NCBI GenBank assembly: GCA_045599005.1 | Contig: JAZRVF010000026.1 | Location: 1-64,000, forward strand | Origin: Treponema_I sp045599005 | Lineage (GTDB): Bacteria > Spirochaetota > Spirochaetia > Treponematales > Treponemataceae | DNA: 64,000 bases | Reading direction: 5' to 3' | Part shown: positions 19,528 through 28,945 of the stretch, piece after piece | How the letters are laid out: each line of letters opens with the position of its first letter | Position numbering within the stretch: position 1 is the first letter of the stretch | Made by a program: the position numbers and the translations under genes | Notes under the pieces: model-generated | Seen by the model: only the letters and a program-made list of their open reading frames with translations | Database searches by the model: none | Told to the model about the DNA's origin: nothing

Positions 19528-20655
19528 TTATTTGTACGGGTCAGCGGCATCACGGAGTCCGTCGCCAAGGAAGTTGAAGGCAAGAACCGCAATGATTACA
19601 AAAAACAGGGGAATAAGTTTCCAGGGATACAGGCCGATGTTCGTGATGTTCTGTGCCTCCTGAAGAAGAACACCCCAGCTGGTTGCGGGAGAGCGCATAC
19701 CGAGACCAAGAAAGCTCATGGATGTCTCACCGATGATCATACTGGGAATTCCCAGAGTCAGGCTGACGATCAGGTAACCCAGGAATCCGGGAACCAGATG
19801 TTTGATGATGATTTTCATATCGCTTACACCGGCAAGACGGGCAGCCATGACAAAGTCCTCTTTGCGGAGAGAGATGAACTTTCCGCGGACGATGCGGGCC
19901 AGACCTGTCCAGGAGATGAAGGACATGATGATCGTAATGTACAGATACACTTTTGTGATCGGGATACTGGGCGGAATGGCGGCAGAAAGTGCCATCCACA
20001 AAGGGATTGATGGGAATGAGGAGATAACTTCAATGATGCGGGAAATTGTTGTGTCAACCCAGCCGCCGAAATAACCGGCAAGTCCTCCCAGAAGAATTCC
20101 GAGAACAAAACTGATTGCGGTTCCAACAAGGGGAATGCTCAATGAAACCTGACTTCCGATCACCAGACGTGAGAAAATGTCGCGTCCCATGGAATCAGTT
20201 CCCATCAGGAAGATACGTCCGCCTTCCTCAGTGCCGAAAAGGTGCAGGTTGCAGGGAATCAATCCCAGAATCTTGTATTCATCACCCTCTTTTCCCTGGA
20301 CAAACCATTTTATTCTATAGATGCTGTCTGTCTTTTCCACATAGGTTTTCTGCAGATAAGTCTCAGACATGGGATTGCGGTCAACTTTCACCTCAAAGCC
20401 ATAGACAAAAAGTCCGTGGAATTTTCCCTCTGTGTCCCACATGTGGATTTTTGTGGGCCGAACGTCTTTGGATTTGCTGTCATACTGGGTTAATCCCTGG
20501 GGTGCGATAAAGTTTCCGAAGATCGCGACCAGGTAAAGAAAGCCCAGAATAATCAGACTGATTTTTGCCAGCTTGTGTTTTACCAGTTTGCGGCCCATCA
20601 GTTTCCACTGGGACGCCAGGAAATAGTCTTCTTCTTTTGATATTTTCTTTGCCAT
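19528..20655 (-). CDS. oppC: ABC transporter permease (OppC-type) with enlarged extracytoplasmic loop
   Basis: 375 residues. TM1 is at about 30-50, followed by an unusually long hydrophilic segment (about residues 52-150) before GTDSMGRDIFSRLVIG. Five further hydrophobic helices follow. The EAA-type loop that contacts the ATPases is AARLAGVSDMKIIIKHLVPG. The usual OppC N-terminal loop is much shorter, so the segment may contact the binding protein OppA. An AGGAG site lies in the end of oppB, and the genes are separated by 3 bases. Confidence 0.87.
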   Translation of the reverse strand: MAKKISKEEDYFLASQWKLMGRKLVKHKLAKISLIILGFLYLVAIFGNFIAPQGLTQYDSKSKDVRPTKIHMWDTEGKFHGLFVYGFEVKVDRNPMSETYLQKTYVEKTDSIYRIKWFVQGKEGDEYKILGLIPCNLHLFGTEEGGRIFLMGTDSMGRDIFSRLVIGSQVSLSIPLVGTAISFVLGILLGGLAGYFGGWVDTTISRIIEVISSFPSIPLWMALSAAIPPSIPITKVYLYITIIMSFISWTGLARIVRGKFISLRKEDFVMAARLAGVSDMKIIIKHLVPGFLGYLIVSLTLGIPSMIIGETSMSFLGLGMRSPATSWGVLLQEAQNITNIGLYPWKLIPLFFVIIAVLAFNFLGDGLRDAADPYK

Positions 20656-20658
20656 TTT

Positions 20659-21654
20659 CTAGCTCCTGTCAGAAAAACGGATTCTCGGATCAAGCCATGC
20701 CAGCATGATGTCTGACAGAAGTGTTCCGATACAGACCAAGAATGCAAGGATGAAAAGGATTCCACCGGCAAGATACATGTCCTGGGCTTTGAGTGCCTTG
20801 TAAAGAACAGGACCCTGGATCGGGAGGTTCATGACGATTGCAGAGATTGTTGAACCTGTGAAAATTGATGACAGGGAACCTGCAAGTCCTGAGACAACCG
20901 GGTTCAGTGCGGCGCGAACACAGTATTTGTAGGTTATGCGCTTTTCTGAGACACCTTTTGCCCGTGCGGTAAGTGTGTACTGCTTTGTAAGCTCGTCCAG
21001 CATCTGGGCGCGGACAGTACGGATGACGCCACAGGTTCCTGAAGTACCGATTACCACAACAGGAATGATCATGCGCTTGCAGAATTCTCCGAAGTACTGG
21101 ATGCGGAATCCGTTCTGCAGCATTTCATCACTGAAGATTCCCAGAAGCGGATCCCCGGTCCAGACAAAAGAAAGATACATAAGGATGATGGCCAGAAGAA
21201 AGTTTGGCGTGGCCATTCCCAAAAAGCCGATTCCGCTGAAAATGTAATCACCGACTGAATACTGATGCAGTGCACTGTAGATTCCGATCGGGATTGAGAC
21301 CAGATAGGTGAACAGCATTGTGATCAGTGAGATGACAATGGTAAGTCCCATGTAGCGGTTCACAATCTCAAGGACGGGGCGTTCGTATTCAAAGGAATAG
21401 CCCCACTCACCATGGAAAATTATATTGGAAATCCATTTGAAATACTGAACGATCCACGGCTGGTCAAGACCATATTCATTGCGGAGCTGTTCAATAATCT
21501 CCTGGGTAACGATTTCACCTTCCTGCTGCATTGTTGTGATATAGCTAGAAAGCGCATCACCGGGCGGTAACTGAATGATAAAAAAGCATGCGACGGACAT
21601 GATGAAAATTGTTGGAATCATCAGAAGAATGCGCTTCCCAATGTATTTGAGCAT
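20659..21654 (-). CDS. oppB: ABC transporter permease (OppB-type)
   Basis: 331 residues from the ATG at 21654 (MLKYIGKRILLMIP), which has an AAGGGGG site 6 bases upstream; the TTG further out is not used in my reading. The family start 'KRILLMIPTIFIMSVACFFI' forms TM1. The EAA loop is TARAKGVSEKRITYKYCVRA, and the WLDPRIRFSDRS end is usual for OppB/DppB. It forms the channel with OppC. An intercistronic hairpin separates it from oppA, which should lower its expression relative to the binding protein. Confidence 0.88.
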   Translation of the reverse strand: MLKYIGKRILLMIPTIFIMSVACFFIIQLPPGDALSSYITTMQQEGEIVTQEIIEQLRNEYGLDQPWIVQYFKWISNIIFHGEWGYSFEYERPVLEIVNRYMGLTIVISLITMLFTYLVSIPIGIYSALHQYSVGDYIFSGIGFLGMATPNFLLAIILMYLSFVWTGDPLLGIFSDEMLQNGFRIQYFGEFCKRMIIPVVVIGTSGTCGVIRTVRAQMLDELTKQYTLTARAKGVSEKRITYKYCVRAALNPVVSGLAGSLSSIFTGSTISAIVMNLPIQGPVLYKALKAQDMYLAGGILFILAFLVCIGTLLSDIMLAWLDPRIRFSDRS

Positions 21655-21720
21655 GCCGACCCCCTTAAATAGATTTTTCAAAAAACTCAGATGTTCTTAT
21701 GATTTTTTATACGGAGCGAG

Positions 21721-21754
21721 CTCTGATGTCCTTCAGCAACAAAGGACACCAGAG
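21721..21754 (-). terminator. Intercistronic hairpin between oppA and oppB
   Basis: CTCTGATGTCCTT pairs with AAGGACACCAGAG around an 8-base loop, with one A-C mismatch in 13 positions. There is no long U tract. Hairpins of this kind after binding-protein genes stabilise the upstream message or attenuate read-through. Confidence 0.55.
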
Positions 21755-21776
21755 TTTCAGTTCATTGATTACTGAA

Positions 21777-23708
21777 TCAGTTCTTGAAATATGCGTTTTC
21801 GATGTGAGCAATACCCAGATCGCGGAACTCTTCACAGAAAATCAGGTTGGAACCGATGTTCTGGAGTTTTGCGTTCTTGATGATAAGAGTAGGAGATGCT
21901 GCACAGTATGCAATTTCCCAGATGTTCTCCTGATGAAGTTTCAGGATCTCTTTTGCATAGGGAACATAATCAGGTGAAACTTTTGCCTTGTTGTACAGTT
22001 CAATCAGTTTTGCGACATCGCCTTCAGGTTTAACACCGGAAGCACCGTTTGTTGCTGTGTATTCACCGTATGCACCTGCCCATGCTGAGTAGATTCCCAG
22101 AGGAATGATTCCGTTGGGGCGCAGGATGGGGTTAGAGGCATTGATGGCATTGAGCGGTCCAAGAAGAACTTCGTGGTCGTTTGCATTGCAGATTTCTGTC
22201 ATAAGGTCGCGGGCATAAACTTTTTCAGTTGTCTTGATGCCTACAGCACCCCAGTATTTTGCAAGAAGCTCAGCCATTTTTTCTGTTGTAGAAACATCGT
22301 CAATGTCTGTTACCTGAATGTTGATTACGAATTCAGAACCGTCAGCAAATGTGCGGTATCCGTTTTTGTCTTTCTTGCTGAGTCCGATGGAGTCGAGCAG
22401 TTTGTTTGCCTTTGCAGGATCGTAGTCAGTCCATTTGTTTGTCCACTCTGAAGAATATCCCAGAAGTCCTTCCGGAACAGCAGACTGAGAGGGAGCACCG
22501 AATCCGTCAGTGATCAGTTCGGAAACTTCTTCGCGGTCAACAGAGATAGACATTGCCTCACGGAATTCTTTCTTCTGGAAGATTTCGCGGTAGCGCAGAT
22601 CTTTGATTGTCTGGTTGAAGTGAACTACAGTTGCTTTTGTTGCCCAGCTTGTTGTTGCCCATGTGTAAAGTTCATATCCGCCTTTCTCAGCATTTGCCTT
22701 GAGAAGAGCGTAGTCACCCAGACCCATTGCAGCGAAGTCCACGTCACCGGCCAGAGCGCGGAGTTTTGACTGCTCTGCATCTGCAATCTTGAAGAACTGG
22801 AGCTGGTTTACATAAGGAAGCTGTTTTCCTTCATCATCGACTTTCCAGTAGTAAGGGTTGCGGCTGTATGTATGCAGTTCGCTGTTGATGTCGTTGTCAG
22901 CAACCCAGGGGCGCAGTGTGGGGCGTCCGGGGATTTCCCAGTAGTAGTAACCGTAAGCTTTTCCCATTGCTTTTGCATCTGAATAGCCCAGGGCCTTTGC
23001 ACTTGCATCAGAATCTGCCATCAGAGGTTCGATGAAGTGTTTGGGAGCAAAGAACCATTTGCTGTCATTTGAAAGGCTTTCAAGGAATGTTACGTTGGGA
23101 TCAACGAATGTCACACGTACTGTGTAGTCATCAACTTTCTCAACAGTACAGGGTGTTTTTACACCTGTCTCTGTGTTTGTTGAGTAGAAACAGTCATAAA
23201 GTGATTTTCCGAACCATTTTGTAAGACACATGTCATTATAATAGAAGACAACGTCATCAGCTGTGAAAGGAACACCGTCAGACCATTTCATTCCTTTGCG
23301 GAGATAGATCGTATAAACGCGGCAGTCCTCACTGATTGAATAATCTTTTGCGACGTTGGGCTCGATTGTTCCGTCCAGCTTGAAACGGAACATAGGCTCT
23401 TCCATGAGTTTACCGATTGTCCAGCGGCTTCCTGACCCGTTGGAAACGAACTTCATGTTTCCGCCATAAGTACCGATTGATTCCATGTTTGAAACCAGAA
23501 CATTCTTTGCATCAGGGATGCGCTGTTCCAGTGGCGGCAGTTCTCCGGCAGCAACTTTTGCAGCCAGTTCCGGGGCTTCTTTGACAACAACTGTGGAAAC
23601 AGTCTTTGCATTTGTTGCTGTTGTTGTCTTTGCTTCTGATTTTCCACCTGCAAAAACCAGTCCGCAGGCCAGAACCGTAAGAATAACGGTCAAAGCAATC
23701 TTTTTCAT
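21777..23708 (-). CDS. oppA: Extracellular solute-binding protein, family 5 (OppA-type)
   Basis: 643 residues. The signal peptide is MKKIALTVILTVLACGLVFA; it contains a VLAC stretch that could be a relaxed spirochaetal lipobox, or may be cut before GGKSEA. The family-5 signature YTIYLRKGMKWSDGVPFTAD is clear, and the length fits OppA-like proteins, which bind peptides or, in several lineages, oligosaccharides. A TAGGAGG site precedes the ATG. It is the second gene of the operon after the GH105 hydrolase (97-base gap), so an unsaturated or other oligosaccharide is a plausible ligand; that is inference from context. Confidence 0.87.
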   Translation of the reverse strand: MKKIALTVILTVLACGLVFAGGKSEAKTTTATNAKTVSTVVVKEAPELAAKVAAGELPPLEQRIPDAKNVLVSNMESIGTYGGNMKFVSNGSGSRWTIGKLMEEPMFRFKLDGTIEPNVAKDYSISEDCRVYTIYLRKGMKWSDGVPFTADDVVFYYNDMCLTKWFGKSLYDCFYSTNTETGVKTPCTVEKVDDYTVRVTFVDPNVTFLESLSNDSKWFFAPKHFIEPLMADSDASAKALGYSDAKAMGKAYGYYYWEIPGRPTLRPWVADNDINSELHTYSRNPYYWKVDDEGKQLPYVNQLQFFKIADAEQSKLRALAGDVDFAAMGLGDYALLKANAEKGGYELYTWATTSWATKATVVHFNQTIKDLRYREIFQKKEFREAMSISVDREEVSELITDGFGAPSQSAVPEGLLGYSSEWTNKWTDYDPAKANKLLDSIGLSKKDKNGYRTFADGSEFVINIQVTDIDDVSTTEKMAELLAKYWGAVGIKTTEKVYARDLMTEICNANDHEVLLGPLNAINASNPILRPNGIIPLGIYSAWAGAYGEYTATNGASGVKPEGDVAKLIELYNKAKVSPDYVPYAKEILKLHQENIWEIAYCAASPTLIIKNAKLQNIGSNLIFCEEFRDLGIAHIENAYFKN

Positions 23709-23779
23709 TTTTTCCTCCTAAAAATTACTATCTCAAAATACGCGCTGGCAACGCGAATTTCTTCAGTTTAATATGTTCA

Positions 23780-23793
23780 CAGGCATCTGCCTG
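23780..23793 (-). other. Short perfect palindrome between GH105 and oppA
   Basis: CAGGCATCTGCCTG: two 6-base arms around TC. It lies in the 97-base gap just downstream of the GH105 stop. It has no T tract, so it may be an operator or an RNA processing hairpin. Confidence 0.3.
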
Positions 23794-23805
23794 AAAACGA
23801 CATTC

Positions 23806-24915
23806 TCATCCCAGCCGGTTTTCCATCTTCAGCATCTCAAGCAGGAAAAGCATTGCAAGGGCCTGTCCGTAAGGCATGGATCTGATCGGAATCTGCTTGT
23901 AGAAATCTTTGCTTTCTCTTCCCATTGGCGTTCCGTATGAAACCTGATTAACCACACCATCCTGATCAATGCAGGCCAGCACTGAACCAAGGGCTTTCTC
24001 CGCACACTCGCTGTAAGCCGGATCAAGGAGTCCCATGCTTATTCCGCGGAGAATTCCGTAAGCGATTCCACAGGTTGCCGAAGTCTCTTTGTATGAGGAA
24101 GCATCGTCCAGCAATGTCCTCCACATTCCGTCCTCAGACTGAAGGTGGGAAAGAGTCTCCACCTGGGTTTCAAGCAGTCCCTGCAGATAGCGTCTGTCAG
24201 CCTCTCCGCAGTTCACTATTGAAAGGAATTCAGGGATTGCGGCAGTGACCCAGCTGTTTCCCCGTCCCCAGAAAGCACCGGCAAAATTGTTCATCTGTCC
24301 GAAAGTCCAGCCGTGATACCAGAGACCGGTTTTTCTGTCTGCAAGATATTTCGCATGGATCAGAAACTGGTACAGAGCCTCATCAGTGTATTTCTTATTG
24401 CCAAGAATCCGTCCCATGTTGGCAAGAAACAGCACAGTCATGAAAAGTGTGTCGTCCCAGAGCTCACCTTCATTGATGGAGTCAGAGGTTATGTGCTGGA
24501 ATCCGCCTTCCTTTGTCCGCGGAAAAGATTCCATGATCCAGGAAGCCCATTCCCTGCAGACATTCATATAGGTTTCGTTTCCGGTATATTCAGCCAGAAA
24601 AGAAAGAGGCAGAAGGGGCGCGACAGTATTCACATTTTTTGCAGGAAGCCCGATCTCAAGCTGGCGGTCGTAATAAGAGACCAGAAGATCCAGATACTGA
24701 GTGTTCCCGGTGAATTCAAAATAGCGCCAGAATCCGTAGAGTCCCACGCCCTGTGTCCATTCCCAGAACTGATATTTTCTGATCTCCTCCTCAGGAAATC
24801 CTTTTCTGCGCATGTTTTCCATGAAGGTTGTATCTTCTTCATACAGCACCTTCCGGAAGCTCATGGCGAGCCTGTCAAAAGTTTTTTTAATTTTTTCCTT
24901 CGTTTCGGTGTCCAT
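23806..24915 (-). CDS. GH105 (YteR/YesR-like) unsaturated uronyl hydrolase
   Basis: 369 residues from the ATG at 24915. The frame extends to a TTG at 24987, but that adds an unconserved low-complexity head and is rejected; neither start has a good ribosome site. Diagnostic motifs are FWEWTQGVGLYGFWRYFE, NEGELWDDTLFMTVLFLANM, GAFWGRGNSWV and SATCGIAYGILRG, as in (alpha/alpha)6 GH105 enzymes that remove the unsaturated uronic acid left by pectate or rhamnogalacturonan lyases. There is no signal peptide, so it acts on imported oligosaccharides. It is the first gene of the minus-strand operon. Substrate class is known for the family; the actual glycan is inferred. Confidence 0.87.
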   Translation of the reverse strand: MDTETKEKIKKTFDRLAMSFRKVLYEEDTTFMENMRRKGFPEEEIRKYQFWEWTQGVGLYGFWRYFEFTGNTQYLDLLVSYYDRQLEIGLPAKNVNTVAPLLPLSFLAEYTGNETYMNVCREWASWIMESFPRTKEGGFQHITSDSINEGELWDDTLFMTVLFLANMGRILGNKKYTDEALYQFLIHAKYLADRKTGLWYHGWTFGQMNNFAGAFWGRGNSWVTAAIPEFLSIVNCGEADRRYLQGLLETQVETLSHLQSEDGMWRTLLDDASSYKETSATCGIAYGILRGISMGLLDPAYSECAEKALGSVLACIDQDGVVNQVSYGTPMGRESKDFYKQIPIRSMPYGQALAMLFLLEMLKMENRLG

Positions 24916-25276
24916 GAATTCAGGATAGGGGTGAAAAAATCTGCCGACAATGCAATTTTTGCTCAGTTTTTGAAAAAAACATTGCAATTTTTGCGATTTT
25001 GAGAAAAAAAGTAAAAAAATGTTACATTGTCTCTCCCCAAAAAACTAACATGCAAAGAAAAAATTCCACTTTCTGCCCATAAAAAAATCAACTTTTAAAA
25101 AAAATCTTTTTGGATGACAGGTTTTTGATTATTGAGAAACAAAAAAACTTCAACAAAAGTTCATAAAAAAACTCATGTACTTATGGACCTTTCAATACTA
25201 TTCTGACAATGTCCTCCGACAGAGGGAGAATTATTTTTTAAGACGGGAATCCGTCAACTACTAAAGGAGAAAGATT
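24916..25276 (+). other. Divergent regulatory region, GH105 operon / ytfQ
   Basis: 361 bases without a gene, very A/T-rich with repeated A-tracts (about 24960-25170) that suggest curved DNA or UP-like elements. Near ytfQ there are two small hairpins in the probable leader: CCTC/GAGG at 25212-25224 and GACGG/CCGTC at 25242-25255. An AACTT...AAGTT dyad lies near 25147-25161. The ytfQ ribosome site is AAAGGAGAAAG. I cannot name -35/-10 pairs with confidence. Confidence 0.5.
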
Positions 25277-26257
25277 ATGAAAAAAATCTTGGCAACACTC
25301 TTGGTTGTTCTCTTGGCATTCAGCGCATTCGCTGGTGGAAAAAAGGAAGCTGCTCCTGCAGCTGCTGCAAAATCTGACCTGATCAAAGTTGGTATCATCA
25401 ACAATGACCCCAACGAATCAGGATACCGCACAGCAAACGTTGCTGACCTGAAGAACACATTCACAAAAGAAAACGGTTATGACGCACAGTTCGCATACAG
25501 CCTGGTAAACGATGAGCAGATCGCTGCTGCACAGAAAATGATCCAGGACGAAGTAGACTACCTGCTGCTTTCAGCTGCTGCTACAACAGGTTGGGACTCA
25601 GTTCTTAAAGATGCAAAAGCTGCCGGAATCCAGGTAATCCTGTTCGACCGCACAATCGATGCAGATCCTTCTCTCTATGCTGCTTCTATCGTTTCTGACA
25701 TGGCAAAAGAAGGTCAGACAGCTGTTGACTGGCTGAAAGCTCAGAACCTCGCTGAATACAAAGTAATCCACATCCAGGGTGCTATGGGTTCAGCAGCTCA
25801 GATCGGACGCACAGCTGCTCTCGATGTTGAAGTTGCTAAAAACGCTAACTGGACAATGGTAACACAGCAGACAGCTACATGGAACGCAGAGAACGCACAG
25901 CAGATCGTACAGGCTGTTATCGACTCTGGAAAAGAGTTCAACGTAATCTACGCTGAGAACGACGATATGGCTAAAGGTGCTGTAGCAGCTCTGGACAAAG
26001 CAAACATCTCTCACGGTGTTGGAAAAGACGTTATCGTAATGGGATTCGACTGCAACAAATGGGCTCTCGAAGAACTGCTCAAAGGTAACTGGAACTACGA
26101 TGGCCAGTGTAACCCCTTCCAGTCATCATACATTGCTGACGTAATCAAGACACTGGAAGCTGGAAAGACACCTGCTCAGAAAACAATCATCATGGATGAG
26201 AAAGGTTTCGACGCAGCAAAAATCACACAGGCTGATGTTGATACATACGGAATCTAA
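25277..26257 (+). CDS. ytfQ: YtfQ-like galactofuranose/sugar-binding protein
   Basis: 326 residues. Signal peptide MKKILATLLVVLLAFSAFA, cut before GGKKEA; there is no lipobox Cys. The mature protein matches the YtfQ pattern (periplasmic-binding-protein-like fold): NDPNESGYRTAN near the start, ATTGWDSVLKDAKAAGIQV, LFDRTIDADPSLY and VIYAENDDMAKGAVAAL. YtfQ of E. coli binds galactofuranose (and galactopyranose); the close motif match and the presence of two permeases make this a better fit than MglB. A terminator hairpin directly downstream should make it the most abundant product of the operon. Confidence 0.82.
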   Translation: MKKILATLLVVLLAFSAFAGGKKEAAPAAAAKSDLIKVGIINNDPNESGYRTANVADLKNTFTKENGYDAQFAYSLVNDEQIAAAQKMIQDEVDYLLLSAAATTGWDSVLKDAKAAGIQVILFDRTIDADPSLYAASIVSDMAKEGQTAVDWLKAQNLAEYKVIHIQGAMGSAAQIGRTAALDVEVAKNANWTMVTQQTATWNAENAQQIVQAVIDSGKEFNVIYAENDDMAKGAVAALDKANISHGVGKDVIVMGFDCNKWALEELLKGNWNYDGQCNPFQSSYIADVIKTLEAGKTPAQKTIIMDEKGFDAAKITQADVDTYGI

Positions 26258-26282
26258 GGTTTGATACCTGATTAGCTGAGTG

Positions 26283-26320
26283 ACGCGGGATCGATTCTAA
26301 CTGGTCCCGCGTTTTTTTTT
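26283..26320 (+). terminator. Rho-independent terminator/attenuator after ytfQ
   Basis: ACGCGGGA and TCCCGCGT form an 8-bp GC-rich stem followed by nine T. It sits between ytfQ and ytfR, so partial read-through sets the ratio of binding protein to transporter. Confidence 0.85.
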
Positions 26321-26350
26321 CAAACTAAACAAAAAACCGGAGGCGAATCC

Positions 26351-27865
26351 ATGCAAGAAGATGTTGTTTTGAAAATGCGTGGCATATCCAAGTTTTTCCC
26401 CGGCGTAAAAGCGTTGGAAGACGTTGATTTTACTCTGCGCAAGGGCGAAATCCATGCTCTCATGGGAGAAAACGGTGCCGGCAAGTCCACGCTGATTAAA
26501 GTTCTGACCGGCGTTTATCAGAAAGACGAAGGCGAGGTTTATGTCGGTGAAAGCGACAGACCCATACTTATAAAATCACCACAGGATGCACAGAACAACG
26601 GTATCAGTACTGTGTATCAGGAAATCACACTCTGTCACAACCTGACTGTTGCTGAGAATATGTATATCGGCCGCACAAAAGGTGCCGGTGTAAACTGGAA
26701 GCAGATGAACGAGAATGCGGGAAAAATCCTTGAATCACTGGGAATCCCTGCACAGCCGACCCAGCAGCTTTCAAGCTGTTCAATCGCTGTCCAACAGATG
26801 GTTGCAATTGCACGCGCTGTGGACATGGAATGTAAGATTCTGATTCTTGACGAGCCCACATCATCTCTGGACGATCAGGAAGTCCAGAAGCTGTTCAAAC
26901 TGATGCTGGACCTTAAGAAAAAAGGTGTAGGAATCATCTTCGTAACTCACTTCCTTGAGCAGGTTTACGAAGTCTGTGACCGCATCACCGTTCTCCGCGA
27001 CGGAAAACTGGTGGGCGAATATATCATTGAAGATCTGCCCCGTGTCCAGCTTGTCTCCAAAATGCTTGGAAAAGACCTGGACGAAATGGCCAGCCTGAAG
27101 GCTTCCCACGAAGTGATCAGCCGCAGTGCGGACGAGGTGCCCGTATATGAAGGTGAAGGCCTTCAGAGCACAAGCGGAATCCGTCCTTTTGACTTCAAGA
27201 TCTATAAAGGTGAGGTCAACGGATTCACCGGACTTCTGGGATCAGGACGAAGTGAATGTGTCCGTACAATTTACGGTGCAGACCGTGTCCTGAGCGGAAA
27301 GGTGAAGATCAACGGAAAAGAAGTAACAATCAAGAAACCTATTGATGCTATGAAAAACGGAATCAGCTACCTTGCTGAGGACCGAAAGCGCGACGGAATC
27401 ATCGGTGATCTTTCCGTGCGTGAGAACATCATTCTTGCGCTCCAGGTTCTCAAAGGTGCTTTCAGACCGATTTCCCGTGCCCAGGCAGAAGCTTTTGCTG
27501 ACGAATACATCAAGCTGCTTGAAGTTAAGACAGCATCACGTGAGACTCCTATCAAATCACTTTCCGGCGGTAACCAGCAGAAAGTAATTCTGGGACGCTG
27601 GCTCCTTTCAAATCCCCAGTATCTTATTCTTGATGAACCGACACGCGGTATCGATATCGGAACAAAGATTGAGATTCAGGAACTGGTGCTCAAACTGGCA
27701 AAAGAAGGAAAGAGTATTACCTTCATTTCTTCTGAGATTGATGAGATGCTCCGCACCTGTTCCCGTCTGGTTGTTATGCGCGACCTGAAAGTTGTAGGTG
27801 AACTGAACGGTGAAGACCTTAACCAGAAAAAGATTATGGAAACCATTGCGGGAGGAGAAAAATGA
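26351..27865 (+). CDS. ytfR: Sugar ABC transporter ATP-binding protein (YtfR-like, two ATPase domains)
   Basis: 504 residues with two nucleotide-binding domains. Domain 1 has GENGAGKS, Walker B ILILDEPTSSLD and VTHFLEQVYEV; STVYQEITLCHNLTVAENMY and RAVDMECKILILDEPTSSLD resemble YtfR closely. Its signature SSCSIAVQQMVAIARAV is degenerate, as is usual in this family. Domain 2 has GLLGSGRSE in place of a full Walker A, signature SLSGGNQQKVILGRWL and LDEPTRGID. GGAGGCG is the ribosome site. The stop overlaps the ytfT start (ATGA). Confidence 0.88.
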   Translation: MQEDVVLKMRGISKFFPGVKALEDVDFTLRKGEIHALMGENGAGKSTLIKVLTGVYQKDEGEVYVGESDRPILIKSPQDAQNNGISTVYQEITLCHNLTVAENMYIGRTKGAGVNWKQMNENAGKILESLGIPAQPTQQLSSCSIAVQQMVAIARAVDMECKILILDEPTSSLDDQEVQKLFKLMLDLKKKGVGIIFVTHFLEQVYEVCDRITVLRDGKLVGEYIIEDLPRVQLVSKMLGKDLDEMASLKASHEVISRSADEVPVYEGEGLQSTSGIRPFDFKIYKGEVNGFTGLLGSGRSECVRTIYGADRVLSGKVKINGKEVTIKKPIDAMKNGISYLAEDRKRDGIIGDLSVRENIILALQVLKGAFRPISRAQAEAFADEYIKLLEVKTASRETPIKSLSGGNQQKVILGRWLLSNPQYLILDEPTRGIDIGTKIEIQELVLKLAKEGKSITFISSEIDEMLRTCSRLVVMRDLKVVGELNGEDLNQKKIMETIAGGEK

Positions 27866-28944
27866 GCAAGGTAAAAGCAAAAGGCGGACTTTCTGCCATT
27901 TTAAGAAACCAGATGTTTATTCCCCTTGCAGCTCTGGCAATTCTTATCATCTTCAACCTGATTGCAGATCCTTCTTTCTTCAAGATCACACTTGGACAGA
28001 ACAGTGACGGGAATCCTGTTCTCTCCGGATATCTGATCACAATTCTGGACAATGCGTCAGAACTGGTGATTCTTGCAATCGGTATGACACTGGTAACTTC
28101 TGCTTCCGGTGGACAGGATATTTCTGTAGGTGCGACAATCGCTATCGCAGGTTCCGTAATCCTTCGCGTTCTCTGCGGAAGTGCGGGGCCCCGTCCTGAG
28201 ACAATGCAGCATACAATTTTCCTTGCATTCATCGTCGCAGCTCTGGCAAGTATGGCCTTCGGTGCTTTCAACGGTGCCCTGGTCGCTTACTTCAAGATCC
28301 AGCCAATGGTTGCGACCCTGATCATGTTCACTGCAGGACGTTCAATCGCCGCATGGATCAATCAGAACAAGCTGCCTATCATCAGTGATGTTGAGTTCGG
28401 ATACTTCGGAAACTTCATTCCCGGAATCCCGATTCCGACACCTGTATTCATTGCAATAATCTGTATGGGTGTTGCATGGCTTGCACTTAAGTTCACCACA
28501 ATCGGTCTTTATTCACAGGCTGTAGGTATCAACAGTGCTTCCTCTCGGCTCAACGGTATCAATCCTGAGCTGATCAAGTTCATCACATACGTGATCATGG
28601 GTCTCTGTGTTGCAGTTGCCGGCCTTATCAAAGTAAGCCGTATCTCAACAATCAACTACTCAGTCATTGCAAAGGATATTGAGATGGACGCCATTCTGGC
28701 AGTCGCCCTCGGTGGTAACGCGCTCAGTGGCGGTAAATTCAACATGTGGGCTTCTGTTCTCGGTGCTTACGTCATCCAGTTCCTGACCACAACACTTTAC
28801 AAGTTCAATGTTCTTTCAACAGCCCTGCCTGCTTATAAAGCAGTTGTAGTTATCATCCTGGTTGTTCTTTCTGCTCCGGTTGTACGCGAAAAACTGAACA
28901 ATCTTTCAAAAAAGAAAACTGCAAAAGCAAAGGAGGTAAAATAA
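27862..28944 (+). CDS. ytfT: Sugar ABC transporter permease (YtfT-like)
   Basis: 360 residues, about 8-10 hydrophobic helices. The BPD_transp_2 family motif is SASGGQDISVGATIAIAGS; YFKIQPMVATLIMFTAGRS and ALGGNALSGGKFNM are also typical. It is one of two non-identical permeases, as in YtfT/YjfF of E. coli. The start overlaps the ytfR stop by 4 bases and the end is 1 base from the next ATG, so the three genes are tightly coupled. Confidence 0.87.
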   Translation: MSKVKAKGGLSAILRNQMFIPLAALAILIIFNLIADPSFFKITLGQNSDGNPVLSGYLITILDNASELVILAIGMTLVTSASGGQDISVGATIAIAGSVILRVLCGSAGPRPETMQHTIFLAFIVAALASMAFGAFNGALVAYFKIQPMVATLIMFTAGRSIAAWINQNKLPIISDVEFGYFGNFIPGIPIPTPVFIAIICMGVAWLALKFTTIGLYSQAVGINSASSRLNGINPELIKFITYVIMGLCVAVAGLIKVSRISTINYSVIAKDIEMDAILAVALGGNALSGGKFNMWASVLGAYVIQFLTTTLYKFNVLSTALPAYKAVVVIILVVLSAPVVREKLNNLSKKKTAKAKEVK

Positions 28945-28945
28945 G

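Noticed and set aside
19505..19592. Longer OppD overlapping oppC by 65 bases
   Set aside because: The internal ATG has an AAGGAT site and starts where the family alignment starts.
24915..24987. Longer N-terminus for GH105 from a TTG codon
   Set aside because: Adds 24 residues unlike the family and no ribosome site; the ATG at 24915 begins near the conserved part.
24313..25002. 229-codon plus-strand frame opposite the GH105 gene
   Set aside because: Runs antisense through conserved GH105 motifs and has no recognisable domain or ribosome site.
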